Assembly: GCF_001295845.1 (NCBI RefSeq)
Contig: NZ_LJIC01000137.1
Coordinates: 1 to 64,000 of the forward strand
Length of the DNA: 64,000 nucleotides
Reading direction: 5' to 3'
Origin: Rhodopseudomonas sp. AAP120
Lineage (GTDB): Bacteria; Pseudomonadota; Alphaproteobacteria; Rhizobiales; Xanthobacteraceae
Shown: positions 18,308-26,934 of the stretch, in pieces
How the letters are laid out: every line of letters starts with the position of its first letter
Numbering within the stretch: the first letter of the stretch is position 1
Program-made: the position numbers and the translations under genes
Notes under the pieces: model-generated
What the model saw: only the letters and a program-made list of their open reading frames with translations
The model's database searches: none
What the model was told of the DNA's origin: nothing

Positions 18308-18661
18308 CTATCTGGCTGCTTGGTAGAACTGGATGATGTTGCCGCCCGGATCCCGCACCTTCACCGCGCGGCCGTGACCGGCCATGTCCCGAACCGTGCC
18401 GATGTCTGCGCCCAGAGCTGCGGCGCGCTCGGCCGCAGCTTCGAGATCGTCGACATCGAATACGACGACGGCGTCTTGCAGCTGGGTCGACACCGACTCC
18501 GTCGGGCCGGCGACGCAGAAGGCAGCCGCATCGCTGACGAACTGGATCCACTTGCCGGGATCGGCGAAGCGCACCTTCAAACCCAGACCTTCGTAAAACG
18601 TGGCCAGGCGTTCGGGGGCGTTCGCGGTGAGATAGACTTGCTTCAGTTTCACGCTCGACAA
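18308..18661 (-). CDS. VOC (glyoxalase/bleomycin-resistance fold) protein
   Basis: The protein is 117 residues, one VOC module. It has VKLKQVYLTANAPERLATFY at the start and VKVRDPGGNIIQFYQ at the end. Family members include metal-dependent lyases, isomerases and dioxygenases, and non-catalytic binders. It heads the transcript with the flavin reductase. Its exact reaction cannot be assigned. Confidence 0.8.
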   Translation of the reverse strand: MSSVKLKQVYLTANAPERLATFYEGLGLKVRFADPGKWIQFVSDAAAFCVAGPTESVSTQLQDAVVVFDVDDLEAAAERAAALGADIGTVRDMAGHGRAVKVRDPGGNIIQFYQAAR

Positions 18662-19032
18662 TCCAAACCGTTCGCTGCCTGTGTGCGATCGTGGATGGAT
18701 AGTCTCCCGCCCCTCTCAGCATTACTGCTTGAACAACGCGTGTCGCAGAAGCTTCATCAGCATTTTATGCTGCCCTGACTCGTCGAAGCAGCCGGTTTAA
18801 TCCAACAAGGTCACGCTGCATATCGCATGTGCAAAAAATGTATCGAAAATAGGCAACTAACATTTTGATCGCAATGCACAATCCGAACTTTGACGGTTTT
18901 TCGATACAAGTCGGCGTTTTGTCGAAATCCCACAAGCACGTTTGCGGTTAGCGTTTACCACGCAATTGTCATCACCCCGCGAATGCGGGTGATGGATGCC
19001 GCAAGAAGACTACCAGATTTGGGAGACACGCG
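18662..19032. promoter_or_regulatory. Divergent AT-rich control region between VOC and Lrp-type genes
   Basis: This 371-base gap is much richer in A/T than the rest of the window. It contains a perfect 11-bp inverted repeat, TGTATCGAAAA (18839-18849) and TTTTCGATACA (18898-18908), 48 bases apart. It also has two related words, TATCGCATGTGC and GATCGCAATGCAC. This suits binding of the adjacent Lrp/AsnC-type regulator, which commonly binds two phased sites. No gene is seen inside. Confidence 0.6.
18762..18775 (-). promoter_or_regulatory. Shared 14-bp element, copy 2 (upstream of VOC/flavin reductase)
   Basis: On the plus strand this reads ATTTTATGCTGCCC, differing at one base from the copy at 12523-12536. 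It lies about 100 bases upstream of the VOC start, the same distance as copy 1 from the LLM start. A common regulator or promoter type is inferred. Confidence 0.4.
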
Positions 19033-19656
19033 ATGTCGACGACCTCTCTCGACAGAATTGATATCAAGATCCTGAACGAGCTCCAGCAGAATGCGAGCTT
19101 GACCAATGTCGAGCTCGCATCACGCGTCAATCTCTCGCCGTCGCCGTGCCTCGCTCGCGTGCGAACGCTGGAGAAACTCGGCGTGATCGATCGACGGATC
19201 GCCCTTCTCGACCCCGCCGTGCTTGGCATTGGGGTAACGGCGTTCATTCAGATCAAGCTTGAAAAACAAGTCCAGACGTCGCTCGAGAGCTTCACCCGAT
19301 CCATCGACCGGCTGGCCCAGGTGATGGAATGCTATCTGATGACGGGTGAGAGCGACTACATGCTCCGCGTCATGGCGGCCGACATCGAGGATCTCGAAGA
19401 TCTCATCGTCAACAAGCTGTCCCGCATTCCCGGCGTCAGCAGCATCCGGTCGAATCTCGCTCTCAAGCGCATTTCTCACAAGACAGTGCTGCCGATCGAT
19501 ACCAATCGCCCTGTCACCGTGAAGGCGTGCAGCAATCCCTCGCGCCCAATGGAGCGCTCCCCAAGGCCCCGGTACGATGCAGCAAGCCCTTCGCTATCCG
19601 AAGCGCCGATCGGCCTCGACGCGCACTGCCCCAGCTACAGCGTCGAAAGACTATAG
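19033..19656 (+). CDS. Lrp/AsnC-family transcriptional regulator
   Basis: The protein is 207 residues. It has an N-terminal winged HTH (LDRIDIKILNELQQNASLTN, then VNLSPSPCLARVRTLEKLGV) and a RAM ligand-sensing domain (ESDYMLRVMAADIEDLEDLI). Family members are usually about 150-165 residues. The last roughly 45 residues, rich in Pro/Ser/Arg, are an unusual tail. It is divergent from the VOC/flavin reductase genes and probably controls them and itself. Confidence 0.9.
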   Translation: MSTTSLDRIDIKILNELQQNASLTNVELASRVNLSPSPCLARVRTLEKLGVIDRRIALLDPAVLGIGVTAFIQIKLEKQVQTSLESFTRSIDRLAQVMECYLMTGESDYMLRVMAADIEDLEDLIVNKLSRIPGVSSIRSNLALKRISHKTVLPIDTNRPVTVKACSNPSRPMERSPRPRYDAASPSLSEAPIGLDAHCPSYSVERL

Positions 19657-19802
19657 GCAACCGATGCAATCCGTCTCGAGTCTGGGCCGGTTCCCGACAA
19701 TCGTGAAGACGAGATCAGCAGATGACTCGAACGGCATTCCGCGTCCAGACACCCAGATGGCTCTTCCGCAAGCGGACGTAAACTTCAGAGACATGAATTG
19801 AG

Positions 19803-20879
19803 ATGACGGCATCCATCAAAGCAGCACTACAGGCGTTCGCGGATGGCGAAATCGTCGTGGTCACCGACGATGACGATCGCGAGGGCGAGGGCGACCTGGT
19901 TGTCGCCGCCTCGCTGTGTACGACCGAGAAGATGGCCTTCATCATCCGCAATACATCGGGAATCGTCTGCGCGCCCATGACGGTCGAGGACGCAAGGCGC
20001 CTGCGGCTCGACCCGATGGTCCTCAACAACGACTCGGCCCACACCACGGCCTTCACCGTGTCGGTGGATTATCGACCGGACAACGGAACAGGCATCTCGG
20101 CCGAAGAGCGGGCGTCGTGCTGCCGTGCCCTCGCCAACCCCAACGCCGGCGCGGACGATTTTTGCCGGCCGGGACACGTTTTCCCCCTGATCGCCAAGGA
20201 GGGAGGCGTGCTGATGCGCTCGGGCCACACCGAAGCGGCGATCGACCTGTGCAAACTGGCTGATCTCGAACCGGTCGGTGTCATCAGCGAACTCATGAAC
20301 GACGACGGCTCGGTGATGAAGGGACCGCAGGTCGCGGCCTTCGCCGACAAGCACAAGCTGAAACAGGTCACCATCGCCGACCTGATCCGCTTCCGGCAGG
20401 CCCGCGAGACGCTAATCGAGCGCGTCGCGAGCGTCACGGCGGAGAGCCCGATCGGCCCGCTCCAGGGCTATTCCTACCGGTCGCCGTTCGACCCGATCCA
20501 TCACGTCGCATATATCTATGGCGACTTGGGCGACGGCACCAACGTCCTCACGCGCTTCTACAAACCGAACATCCTGCGCGATCTGTTTTCGGGGCAGGAA
20601 CAGGCGAGGATGAGTGTCATCCTGCAGCGCTTCAAGGACAATGGCAGCGGCGTGCTCGTCTATCTGCGCGACGGCGCGGCGGGTGTTCCGCCGGCGCCGC
20701 TGGGACCTGTCACTTCCCGCGAGGATGATCGAAATCGGGAGTGGCGCGAGATCGGCGTCGGCGCCCAGATCCTACGGGATCTCAAGATCAGCTCGATCCG
20801 TCACCTGACCTCCTCGACGCATCACTTCAAGGGGCTGTCAGGCTTCGGCATCGAGATCGTCCGAAACGAGGCGCTCTAA
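19803..20879 (+). CDS. ribB: RibBX-type 3,4-dihydroxy-2-butanone 4-phosphate synthase
   Basis: The protein is 358 residues. The N-terminal domain has the DHBP synthase signatures DDDDREGEGDL, FCRPGHVFPLIAKEGG and RSGHTEAAIDL, so it should make the four-carbon precursor of riboflavin. The C-terminal domain looks like GTP cyclohydrolase II (GVGAQILRDLKISSIRHL) but lacks the Cys cluster that binds zinc and the catalytic GRGxG region. It therefore resembles the proteobacterial RibBX variants rather than a working RibBA. It lies among flavin-dependent catabolic genes and probably boosts flavin supply. Its 3' end overlaps the convergent AraC-type gene by 42 bases. Confidence 0.87.
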   Translation: MTASIKAALQAFADGEIVVVTDDDDREGEGDLVVAASLCTTEKMAFIIRNTSGIVCAPMTVEDARRLRLDPMVLNNDSAHTTAFTVSVDYRPDNGTGISAEERASCCRALANPNAGADDFCRPGHVFPLIAKEGGVLMRSGHTEAAIDLCKLADLEPVGVISELMNDDGSVMKGPQVAAFADKHKLKQVTIADLIRFRQARETLIERVASVTAESPIGPLQGYSYRSPFDPIHHVAYIYGDLGDGTNVLTRFYKPNILRDLFSGQEQARMSVILQRFKDNGSGVLVYLRDGAAGVPPAPLGPVTSREDDRNREWREIGVGAQILRDLKISSIRHLTSSTHHFKGLSGFGIEIVRNEAL

Positions 20880-21782
20880 TTGCAACCAGCGGCGTTGCGA
20901 AAGCCCGTTGATCGCGTCGCGCATGTCGGGCATCCGGCGAAGCTTGCAGTCCGTCTCGCGACAGATCTCCCCCGGACCCGTCTGGCCGGCCTCACGCTCG
21001 GAGAAGTAGCGCGCGGGCGACTTGCCGAGCGCCTTCTTGAACATGGTGATGAAGGCGCTCACCGACTCGTAGCCAAGCGCTCCCGACACCGACTGAACCG
21101 TGTCGCCAGCAGACAATTTCTGAATGGCGACGATGATCTGAAGCTGCTGACGCCAGCGACTGAAGGTCATGCCGGTCTCGGCGAGCACAATGCGCATCAG
21201 CGTCCGCTCGCCGAGCGCGACGGCTTGCGCCCACTCCGCCACGGTCCGGCGGTCGGCCGGATTGTCCATCAGGGCATCGGCGATGATGCGCAGTTTCGAA
21301 CTCCGCGTGATCGGAAGATGCAGCCGTTCGGTCGGCATCGCGATCAACTCGTTGAGGAGCACCGCAGCGATCTGCGCGGTCGGGCCCTGGGAATCGTAGA
21401 GCGGCGGCAGTGTCGCCATCCGATGGATCAGCTCGTGCAACAGCGGTGAGATCGACAGCGTGCAGCATTCCTGCGGGACGTTCGCCGCGTCCATGTCGAC
21501 ATAGAGAAACAGCAGGCTGGCATTGCCGCTGACCCGGTTGCTGTGAGGCATGCCGCCGGGGATCCAGACGCCGCAGCGTGGCGGGACCATCCACAGGCCG
21601 CTCGGCACTTCGCACGTCACCCCGCCGCGCTGGGCGAGGACGAGCTGTCCCTTGCGGTGGGTGTGAACCGGCAGTTCGTCCTCCTGCTCCTTGGTATCCA
21701 CCATGCCGGCCACGATCGGACGGTCCAGGATGTCAGGATCGAACTGGCGATAGTGCTGATGCAGCGTGCCGCGCATTGTCAT
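20838..21782 (-). CDS. AraC-family transcriptional regulator (second of a pair)
   Basis: The protein is 314 residues. It has a cupin-like sensor (LPVHTHRKGQLVLAQ, GLWMVPPRCGVWIPGGMPHS) and an AraC HTH domain ending YESVSAFITMFKKALGKSPA. It is a paralogue of the protein at 6308 but carries about 50 extra C-terminal residues, encoded where the gene overlaps ribB. It is divergent from the efflux operon at 21868 and is placed to control it, the island, or both. Confidence 0.88.
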   Translation of the reverse strand: MTMRGTLHQHYRQFDPDILDRPIVAGMVDTKEQEDELPVHTHRKGQLVLAQRGGVTCEVPSGLWMVPPRCGVWIPGGMPHSNRVSGNASLLFLYVDMDAANVPQECCTLSISPLLHELIHRMATLPPLYDSQGPTAQIAAVLLNELIAMPTERLHLPITRSSKLRIIADALMDNPADRRTVAEWAQAVALGERTLMRIVLAETGMTFSRWRQQLQIIVAIQKLSAGDTVQSVSGALGYESVSAFITMFKKALGKSPARYFSEREAGQTGPGEICRETDCKLRRMPDMRDAINGLSQRRWLQLERLVSDDLDAEA

Positions 21783-21867
21783 CTCTTAGCAATTAATTGG
21801 CAGAGTAACGAAATTCTTGCGGGGCAGCAACACCTATGGTCGCCGGGTGTCACGGACGATCAGGACG

Positions 21868-23940
21868 ATGCCCGCATCACTTCTCTCTCGGCTTCTCGCA
21901 GCAGTCGCGCCCGGTCGACTCGATCCGAAATGGGCGCTGTTCTCGGCGAATTCCTTTATCGCCGCGATGCTGGCGATCTATCTCGCCTTCCGCCTCGGCC
22001 TAGAACGGCCGTATTGGGCGATGCTCACCGTCTATCTGACCGCGCAGCCCTTCGCCGGGGCGGTCCGGTCACGCGCGGTCTATCGTTTTCTCGGGACATT
22101 GCTGGGCGCTTGCGCGGCGCTGGCGTTAGTGCCGGTGCTGGTCGACCAGCCGGCGTTGTTGTCGGTCGCCGTCACCGCGTGGGCTGCGCTCTGCCTCTAT
22201 ATCTCCCTGCAGGACCGCACGCCGCGCAGCTATGCTTTCCTGCTGGCGGGGTACACCGCGACGACAATCGCGTTCTCCAGCGTCGCCGTTCCGACCATGG
22301 TTTTCATGACGGCGCTGTCGCGGGTGGAGGAAATCCTGCTGGGCATCGGCTGCGCCACCCTGGTGCACACCCTGTTGTTCCCGAGCGACGTCACCACTCC
22401 TGTGCTGAAATCCCTCCGTGGCGCATTGTCGGACGCCTTCGCCCGGACCACCGATGTGCTCTCCGCGCGCCTCGGCGAAATGCAGGATACAGGACGCTGG
22501 AAGCTCGCTGCGGACATCACGCAGATCGAGATCTTGGCGACGCACCTGCGTTACGACACCGCCGCGAGCAAGCCGGACCTGCGTGCCATCGGTGCCGTGC
22601 AGGACCAGCTCGCATTGGTCTTGCCGATGCTGCTGTCGGTCGAGGAGGGACTCGCCGCCTTGGGAGAGAGGCGCTCGGCCGAGTTGAACCAGCTGCTGTC
22701 CGAGCTCGCCGACTGGACGCGCGCACCAGACCGGTCACCCGCCAGTGCTGACGATCTGATCAGAAAGTGCACATCGTTCGAAGTAACCTGCCGCGACGAC
22801 CGCTGCGAATGGGATCGGCTGATCGAGGCCGGAACGGTGGCCAGATTGGCCACGCTGATCGAAGCGCTGGCTGCCGCCCGAAGCCTGTCTGCCGCGCTGC
22901 ACGACGGTCATCGAACGTCCACCTGGAGCAAAGCTGGCTTTCGGGATGGGCACGTGAGGCGACGCCTGCACAGCGATCCCGGCCTCGCCGTTCTGTCGGT
23001 CGCGGCTCTTGTTGTCGCCGTCCTCGGCTGTTGCACCGTGTGGATCGCGGCAGCGTGGCCGGAAGGCGGCGTCGCCGCGCAAATCGCCGCGATCGCCGCG
23101 GCGCTCTATAGCAGCCTCGACGACCCCGCGCCGACGCTGATCTCCTACGCGCTCTGGACGCTGGCTTGCCTGCCGATCGCAGCGATCTACCTGTTCGTGA
23201 TATTCCCGGCCATCACCGGCTTTCCGACGCTGGTGTTCTCGCTGGCGCCGACCTTTTTGGTGATCGGCTATCTACAGGCCAATCCCCGGCATTTCATCAA
23301 GGCGCTGGCGCTCGGTCTCGGACTGATCAGCGCGCTCGACCTCCAGAACAAATTCAGCGCCGACTTCGCTCTGTTCATCAATAGCAATGCGGCTGCGATG
23401 ATCGGACTTCTCGCAGCGTTCATCGCTATCCGATTGCTACGCTCACTCTCCGCATCTGGCGCGGCGCAACGTCTGCTGCGCCATGGCTGGGCCGATCTGG
23501 CGAGGTTGGCCACGGCACGGCGGCCGATGAGCCGCGCCAGATGGACCAGCATCATGCTTGATCGATTTGGCCTGGTCATCCCCCGGCTGGCCGGCGCGGC
23601 GACGGACATCGCGGCGGAAGCCCGCCCTTTGGCCGCGCTGCAGATTGGACTCGATCTGCTCGCGCTCAGGCAATCTGCGCTCTATGACGAGGAGCGTAGC
23701 GATCCTGGACTCCAACAACTTCTACCCAGGCTGTCGCGCGCATTCCGCTGGCTGGCGCGCGGCAACGCGAAGCTGAAGCCAGACGACGCTCACGCCCTGC
23801 TGGCGGCGATCGACAACGCGCTGAGCGACACGTGCGAAGACGCGCCCGCCCGCCGACAGCGAAAACTCGCGCTGATCGGTCTACGCCGGACGATGTTTCC
23901 GGATGCCCATGCCTTCTCGTCCGGCGAGGTCCCGCGATGA
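21868..23940 (+). CDS. AaeB-like fusaric acid resistance (FUSC) efflux protein
   Basis: The protein is 690 residues with two blocks of hydrophobic segments (about residues 25-160 and 375-520) separated by a long soluble part. This is the layout of FUSC/AaeB aromatic acid exporters. The early segment LERPYWAMLTVYLTAQPFAG is typical. The ATG at 21868 follows AGGA; the open frame extends 17 codons upstream. It is followed by a DUF1656 gene and an HlyD-type gene with 4-base overlaps, the same three parts as the AaeB/AaeX/AaeA p-hydroxybenzoate efflux system. Confidence 0.88.
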   Translation: MPASLLSRLLAAVAPGRLDPKWALFSANSFIAAMLAIYLAFRLGLERPYWAMLTVYLTAQPFAGAVRSRAVYRFLGTLLGACAALALVPVLVDQPALLSVAVTAWAALCLYISLQDRTPRSYAFLLAGYTATTIAFSSVAVPTMVFMTALSRVEEILLGIGCATLVHTLLFPSDVTTPVLKSLRGALSDAFARTTDVLSARLGEMQDTGRWKLAADITQIEILATHLRYDTAASKPDLRAIGAVQDQLALVLPMLLSVEEGLAALGERRSAELNQLLSELADWTRAPDRSPASADDLIRKCTSFEVTCRDDRCEWDRLIEAGTVARLATLIEALAAARSLSAALHDGHRTSTWSKAGFRDGHVRRRLHSDPGLAVLSVAALVVAVLGCCTVWIAAAWPEGGVAAQIAAIAAALYSSLDDPAPTLISYALWTLACLPIAAIYLFVIFPAITGFPTLVFSLAPTFLVIGYLQANPRHFIKALALGLGLISALDLQNKFSADFALFINSNAAAMIGLLAAFIAIRLLRSLSASGAAQRLLRHGWADLARLATARRPMSRARWTSIMLDRFGLVIPRLAGAATDIAAEARPLAALQIGLDLLALRQSALYDEERSDPGLQQLLPRLSRAFRWLARGNAKLKPDDAHALLAAIDNALSDTCEDAPARRQRKLALIGLRRTMFPDAHAFSSGEVPR

Positions 23941-24155
23941 ACGAGGAAATCGCCATCGCGGGCGTCTACGTTCCGACCTTCGGGTTGGCCTGCGCTTGCG
24001 CGCTCGCCACCTGCTTCATCGCTTCCTCGGCCAATCGCAGATTCATCGGTATCGACCTCCGGAAGTATGCGTGGCACCCGGCGCTGTTCGACTTCGCCGT
24101 CTTCGTCATTCTGACCAAGATCTTCTACGCTGTTCTGGGAAAGCTGCCGCTATGA
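23937..24155 (+). CDS. AaeX-like DUF1656 small membrane protein
   Basis: The protein is 72 residues with two hydrophobic segments, VYVPTFGLACACALATCFI and FDFAVFVILTKIFYAVLG. It matches DUF1656/AaeX proteins, which occur between AaeB- and AaeA-like genes. Its ATG overlaps the upstream stop (ATGA), and its stop overlaps the next start in the same way. The molecular role of AaeX is not established. Confidence 0.85.
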   Translation: MNEEIAIAGVYVPTFGLACACALATCFIASSANRRFIGIDLRKYAWHPALFDFAVFVILTKIFYAVLGKLPL

Positions 24156-25045
24156 CAACGATCAGTTCGATGTTTCCCCGCATGATGCTCACCGTCCTTA
24201 TGGTCAGCGTCGCGGCTCCGGTCGGCATCGGCATGTGGGAGCATTACGAGACGGCGCCATGGACCCGCGACGGACGCGTTCGTGCCGACATCATCGCCGT
24301 CGCCCCCGACGTGTCCGGCCTGGTCGACGCGGTCCTCGTCCACGACAATCAGCTCGTCCACAAGGGCGACGTCATGCTGCGCCTGGATTCCGAGCGTTTT
24401 CGCCTCGCGGTCCGCCAAGCGGAGGCCGCCTTGGCCAGCCGCGAAGCCGCAGCCGAAAAGGCCGCCGGCGATCGCGTCCGATACGAGAAGCTGAGCGAGG
24501 GAGTCGTTTCACAGCAGCAGCGCGAGGCGGTCCGCGCCGCGGACCTGCAGGCCAAGGCCGTGTATAATCAGGCGGTGGCCGATCTGGCCATCGCACGCCT
24601 CAATCTCGATCGATCCGAAATCCGGGCGCCCGTCAACGGCCGCGTGACGAATTTCGACTTGCGGCCGGGCGCCTATCTCGCCGCGGGGCACGGCATCATG
24701 GCGCTGATCGACACCGATACCGTGCGCATCGAAGGCTATTTCGAGGAAACCAAGATTCCTAGAATTCATGTCGGCGACATCGTTGATGTGAAGCTGATGG
24801 GCGGAGCGAAGCTGGCAGGCCGAATTGAGAGCATCGCCGGGGGTATCGAGGACCGCGATAGAACTCTGGGCTCCAGCCTCCTTGCCAGCGTCAATCCTTC
24901 CTTCTCCTGGGTCAGGCTTGCACAACGCATCCCGGTTCGGATCCGCATTGAGAGTAAGGATGTCGATCGCCTCATCGTCGGAACGACCGCGACGATACAA
25001 GTCAACGTCCGACGCCGCCACAAGCCGCAACGCGCTGGTCTTTGA
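24152..25045 (+). CDS. HlyD/AaeA-type membrane fusion protein
   Basis: The protein is 297 residues with an N-terminal membrane anchor, then a barrel-sandwich (lipoyl-like) domain split by a coiled-coil hairpin. VAPDVSGLVDAVLVHDNQLV begins the first half, and IRAPVNGRVTNFDLRPGAYL is the second. It links the inner-membrane AaeB-like exporter to the outer membrane or periplasm. The ATG overlaps the DUF1656 stop by 4 bases. The longer upstream open frame is out of frame with real coding sequence. Confidence 0.9.
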   Translation: MTTISSMFPRMMLTVLMVSVAAPVGIGMWEHYETAPWTRDGRVRADIIAVAPDVSGLVDAVLVHDNQLVHKGDVMLRLDSERFRLAVRQAEAALASREAAAEKAAGDRVRYEKLSEGVVSQQQREAVRAADLQAKAVYNQAVADLAIARLNLDRSEIRAPVNGRVTNFDLRPGAYLAAGHGIMALIDTDTVRIEGYFEETKIPRIHVGDIVDVKLMGGAKLAGRIESIAGGIEDRDRTLGSSLLASVNPSFSWVRLAQRIPVRIRIESKDVDRLIVGTTATIQVNVRRRHKPQRAGL

Positions 25046-25198
25046 TCAGTCCCGACGCCGCCCGCCAGCCCCGATGCCCCGAGGACGCGGCGACCCCAAT
25101 CAGGAGATTTCAAGAGGCAACGTTGCGTTCGAAACTTCAATCGGGAACGGCCGCTGTCACTTGGGTTTCTGGCAGGCGTCGGATGGTACGCATGGCCC

Positions 25199-25966
25199 CT
25201 AGTAGGTCGCTCGCCCGCCCGACAAATCGAACACCGCCCCCGTGCTGAATGAGCATTCTTCGCTAGCGAGCCAGCAGATCAGCGAGGTGGCTTCGTCCAG
25301 CGTGCCAAATCGTTGCAGCGGAATCTTGGACAGCATGAACTGGATGTGCTGCTCGGACATTTGATCGAATAACGGCGTTCGGATCGCGGCCGGCGCGATG
25401 CAATTCACGCGCACTCCCGTGGAGGCCATTTCCTTGCCGAGCGATTTGGTGAGAGCGATCACCGCTGCTTTGGATGCGCTATAGGCGGAGGCGTTGGGGT
25501 TGCCCTCCTTCCCGGCCACCGACGCGACGTTGACGATCCGCCCATAGCCGTGGCGCTCCATGGCGCGAACCGCGGCACGATTGCAGTAGAACGTACCGTT
25601 GGCATTGATATCGAATACCTTCCGCCAATCACCGCCGGTGTAGTCCTTCACTGGCGCATTCGGCCCCGTGACACCTGCGCTAGCGACCAGAATATCAACG
25701 CGGCCTCCCAACGCCGCGAGGCTTCGTTGAAACGCCGCGTCGACCGCTTGTTCGACCGAGACATCGACGGGTTGCGCATCGGCAGCCCGCGTCTCTCCCA
25801 TCGCGGCGTCGAGCGCTGCGGCATTCAGATCCCAGATCGATACGCGCGCACCTTCTGCCGAAAGGCGGCGCGCGACGTCGCAGCCGATGCCTGATGCACC
25901 GCCGGTCACGACGGCCGTGCGTCCTTCGAACCGCCCTTTGAAAACGCTCACGGCCACCCCGTTCAT
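25199..25966 (-). CDS. Short-chain dehydrogenase/reductase
   Basis: The protein is 255 residues, a classical SDR. It has the NAD(P) motif TGGASGIG, an active-site serine in NVASVAG and YSASK (Tyr, Lys). The residue before SAG is Ala (LVASAGVTG) rather than the usual NNAG. The ATG overlaps the hydratase stop (ATGA). It probably oxidises a hydroxyacyl or alcohol intermediate of the meta-cleavage pathway. The substrate is not determinable. Confidence 0.88.
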   Translation of the reverse strand: MNGVAVSVFKGRFEGRTAVVTGGASGIGCDVARRLSAEGARVSIWDLNAAALDAAMGETRAADAQPVDVSVEQAVDAAFQRSLAALGGRVDILVASAGVTGPNAPVKDYTGGDWRKVFDINANGTFYCNRAAVRAMERHGYGRIVNVASVAGKEGNPNASAYSASKAAVIALTKSLGKEMASTGVRVNCIAPAAIRTPLFDQMSEQHIQFMLSKIPLQRFGTLDEATSLICWLASEECSFSTGAVFDLSGGRATY

Positions 25967-26745
25967 GCGAACCGCGCCGACACGGTGCCTAGACCCGTGA
26001 TCGTCGCTTCGAACACGTCGCCGGTGCTGACCGGGACCATCGGTCCCAGCGCGCCGGACAACACGACGTCGCCGGCCCGCAGCGGGCGCTTGCGGCGTGC
26101 CACTTCGCCGGCCAGCCAGACCATCGCATTGAGCGGATTGCCCAGACAGGCCGCACCGCTCCCTTGCGATACGATTTCTTCGCCTCGAGTCATCCGCATC
26201 TGCATCGCGCGAAGATCCAGGCCGTCGAGCCGACGAACCGGGCCGCCCAACACGAACAGCCCGGACGACGCGTTGTCGGCTACCGTATCGACGATTCCAA
26301 TGTCCCAATTGGTGATGCGGCTGCCGACGATCTCCAGCGCCGGCATCACATAGGCGACCGCGCGGATGATATCCGCGACCGTCGGAGCTTCGACATCGAT
26401 ATCCCGATCGAGGACGAACGCCACCTCGGCTTCGATCTTCGGCTGCAGCACTCGCCCCACGCCGACCGGTTCGTCTTCGCCGACGATCATGTCGGCGAAC
26501 AGCATGCCGAAGTCGGGACGGTCGACGCCGAGTTGCTTCTGCACCGCGCGCGACGTCAATCCGATCTTGCTGCCGACCACGCGCCGTCCCTCCTTTTCCC
26601 ACAAGGCCGTATTGCGCTGCTGAATCGAATAGGCCGCATCGATGTCGAGGTCGGCCAACTCGGATCGGATCGGGGCAATCGTCGCGCCGTGATAGGCCGT
26701 ACGGATACGCTCGGCGATCCCGCCGATGTCTGCCTGCGTGTTCAT
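25963..26745 (-). CDS. 2-Keto-4-pentenoate hydratase family protein
   Basis: The protein is 260 residues, the usual size for MhpD/DmpE/DmpH relatives. GSKIGLTSRAVQKQLGV, EAEVAFVLDRD and GDVVLSGALGPMVPVSTGD are family segments; the glutamates of EAEVAFV bind the metal. It would hydrate 2-hydroxypenta-2,4-dienoate to 4-hydroxy-2-oxovalerate, or decarboxylate 4-oxalocrotonate. The ATG at 26745 has GGGGA 8 bases upstream; earlier in-frame starts are unlikely. It fits downstream of the hydrolase at 28475. Confidence 0.89.
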   Translation of the reverse strand: MNTQADIGGIAERIRTAYHGATIAPIRSELADLDIDAAYSIQQRNTALWEKEGRRVVGSKIGLTSRAVQKQLGVDRPDFGMLFADMIVGEDEPVGVGRVLQPKIEAEVAFVLDRDIDVEAPTVADIIRAVAYVMPALEIVGSRITNWDIGIVDTVADNASSGLFVLGGPVRRLDGLDLRAMQMRMTRGEEIVSQGSGAACLGNPLNAMVWLAGEVARRKRPLRAGDVVLSGALGPMVPVSTGDVFEATITGLGTVSARFA

Positions 26746-26934
26746 TGGAAGGTCCCCTGCTGCTTTGTCGAAGAGTTGAAAGGCCACAATGTCGGCCGAG
26801 GTGCGCCTCTCACGAGGACATCGAATTTCGACGACGAAATACTCGCGGTCGGGCGCGGCTTTTGTGCCATCCGCGAGCAATCGACGACACGACAAACGAC
26901 CGGGCGCCCGATCACGGGAGCCCGGCACGTGTGG

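Noticed and set aside
19657-19802. FMN riboswitch upstream of ribB
   Set aside because: The 146-base gap shows no convincing multi-stem RFN pattern that I can recognise; a covariance search would be decisive.
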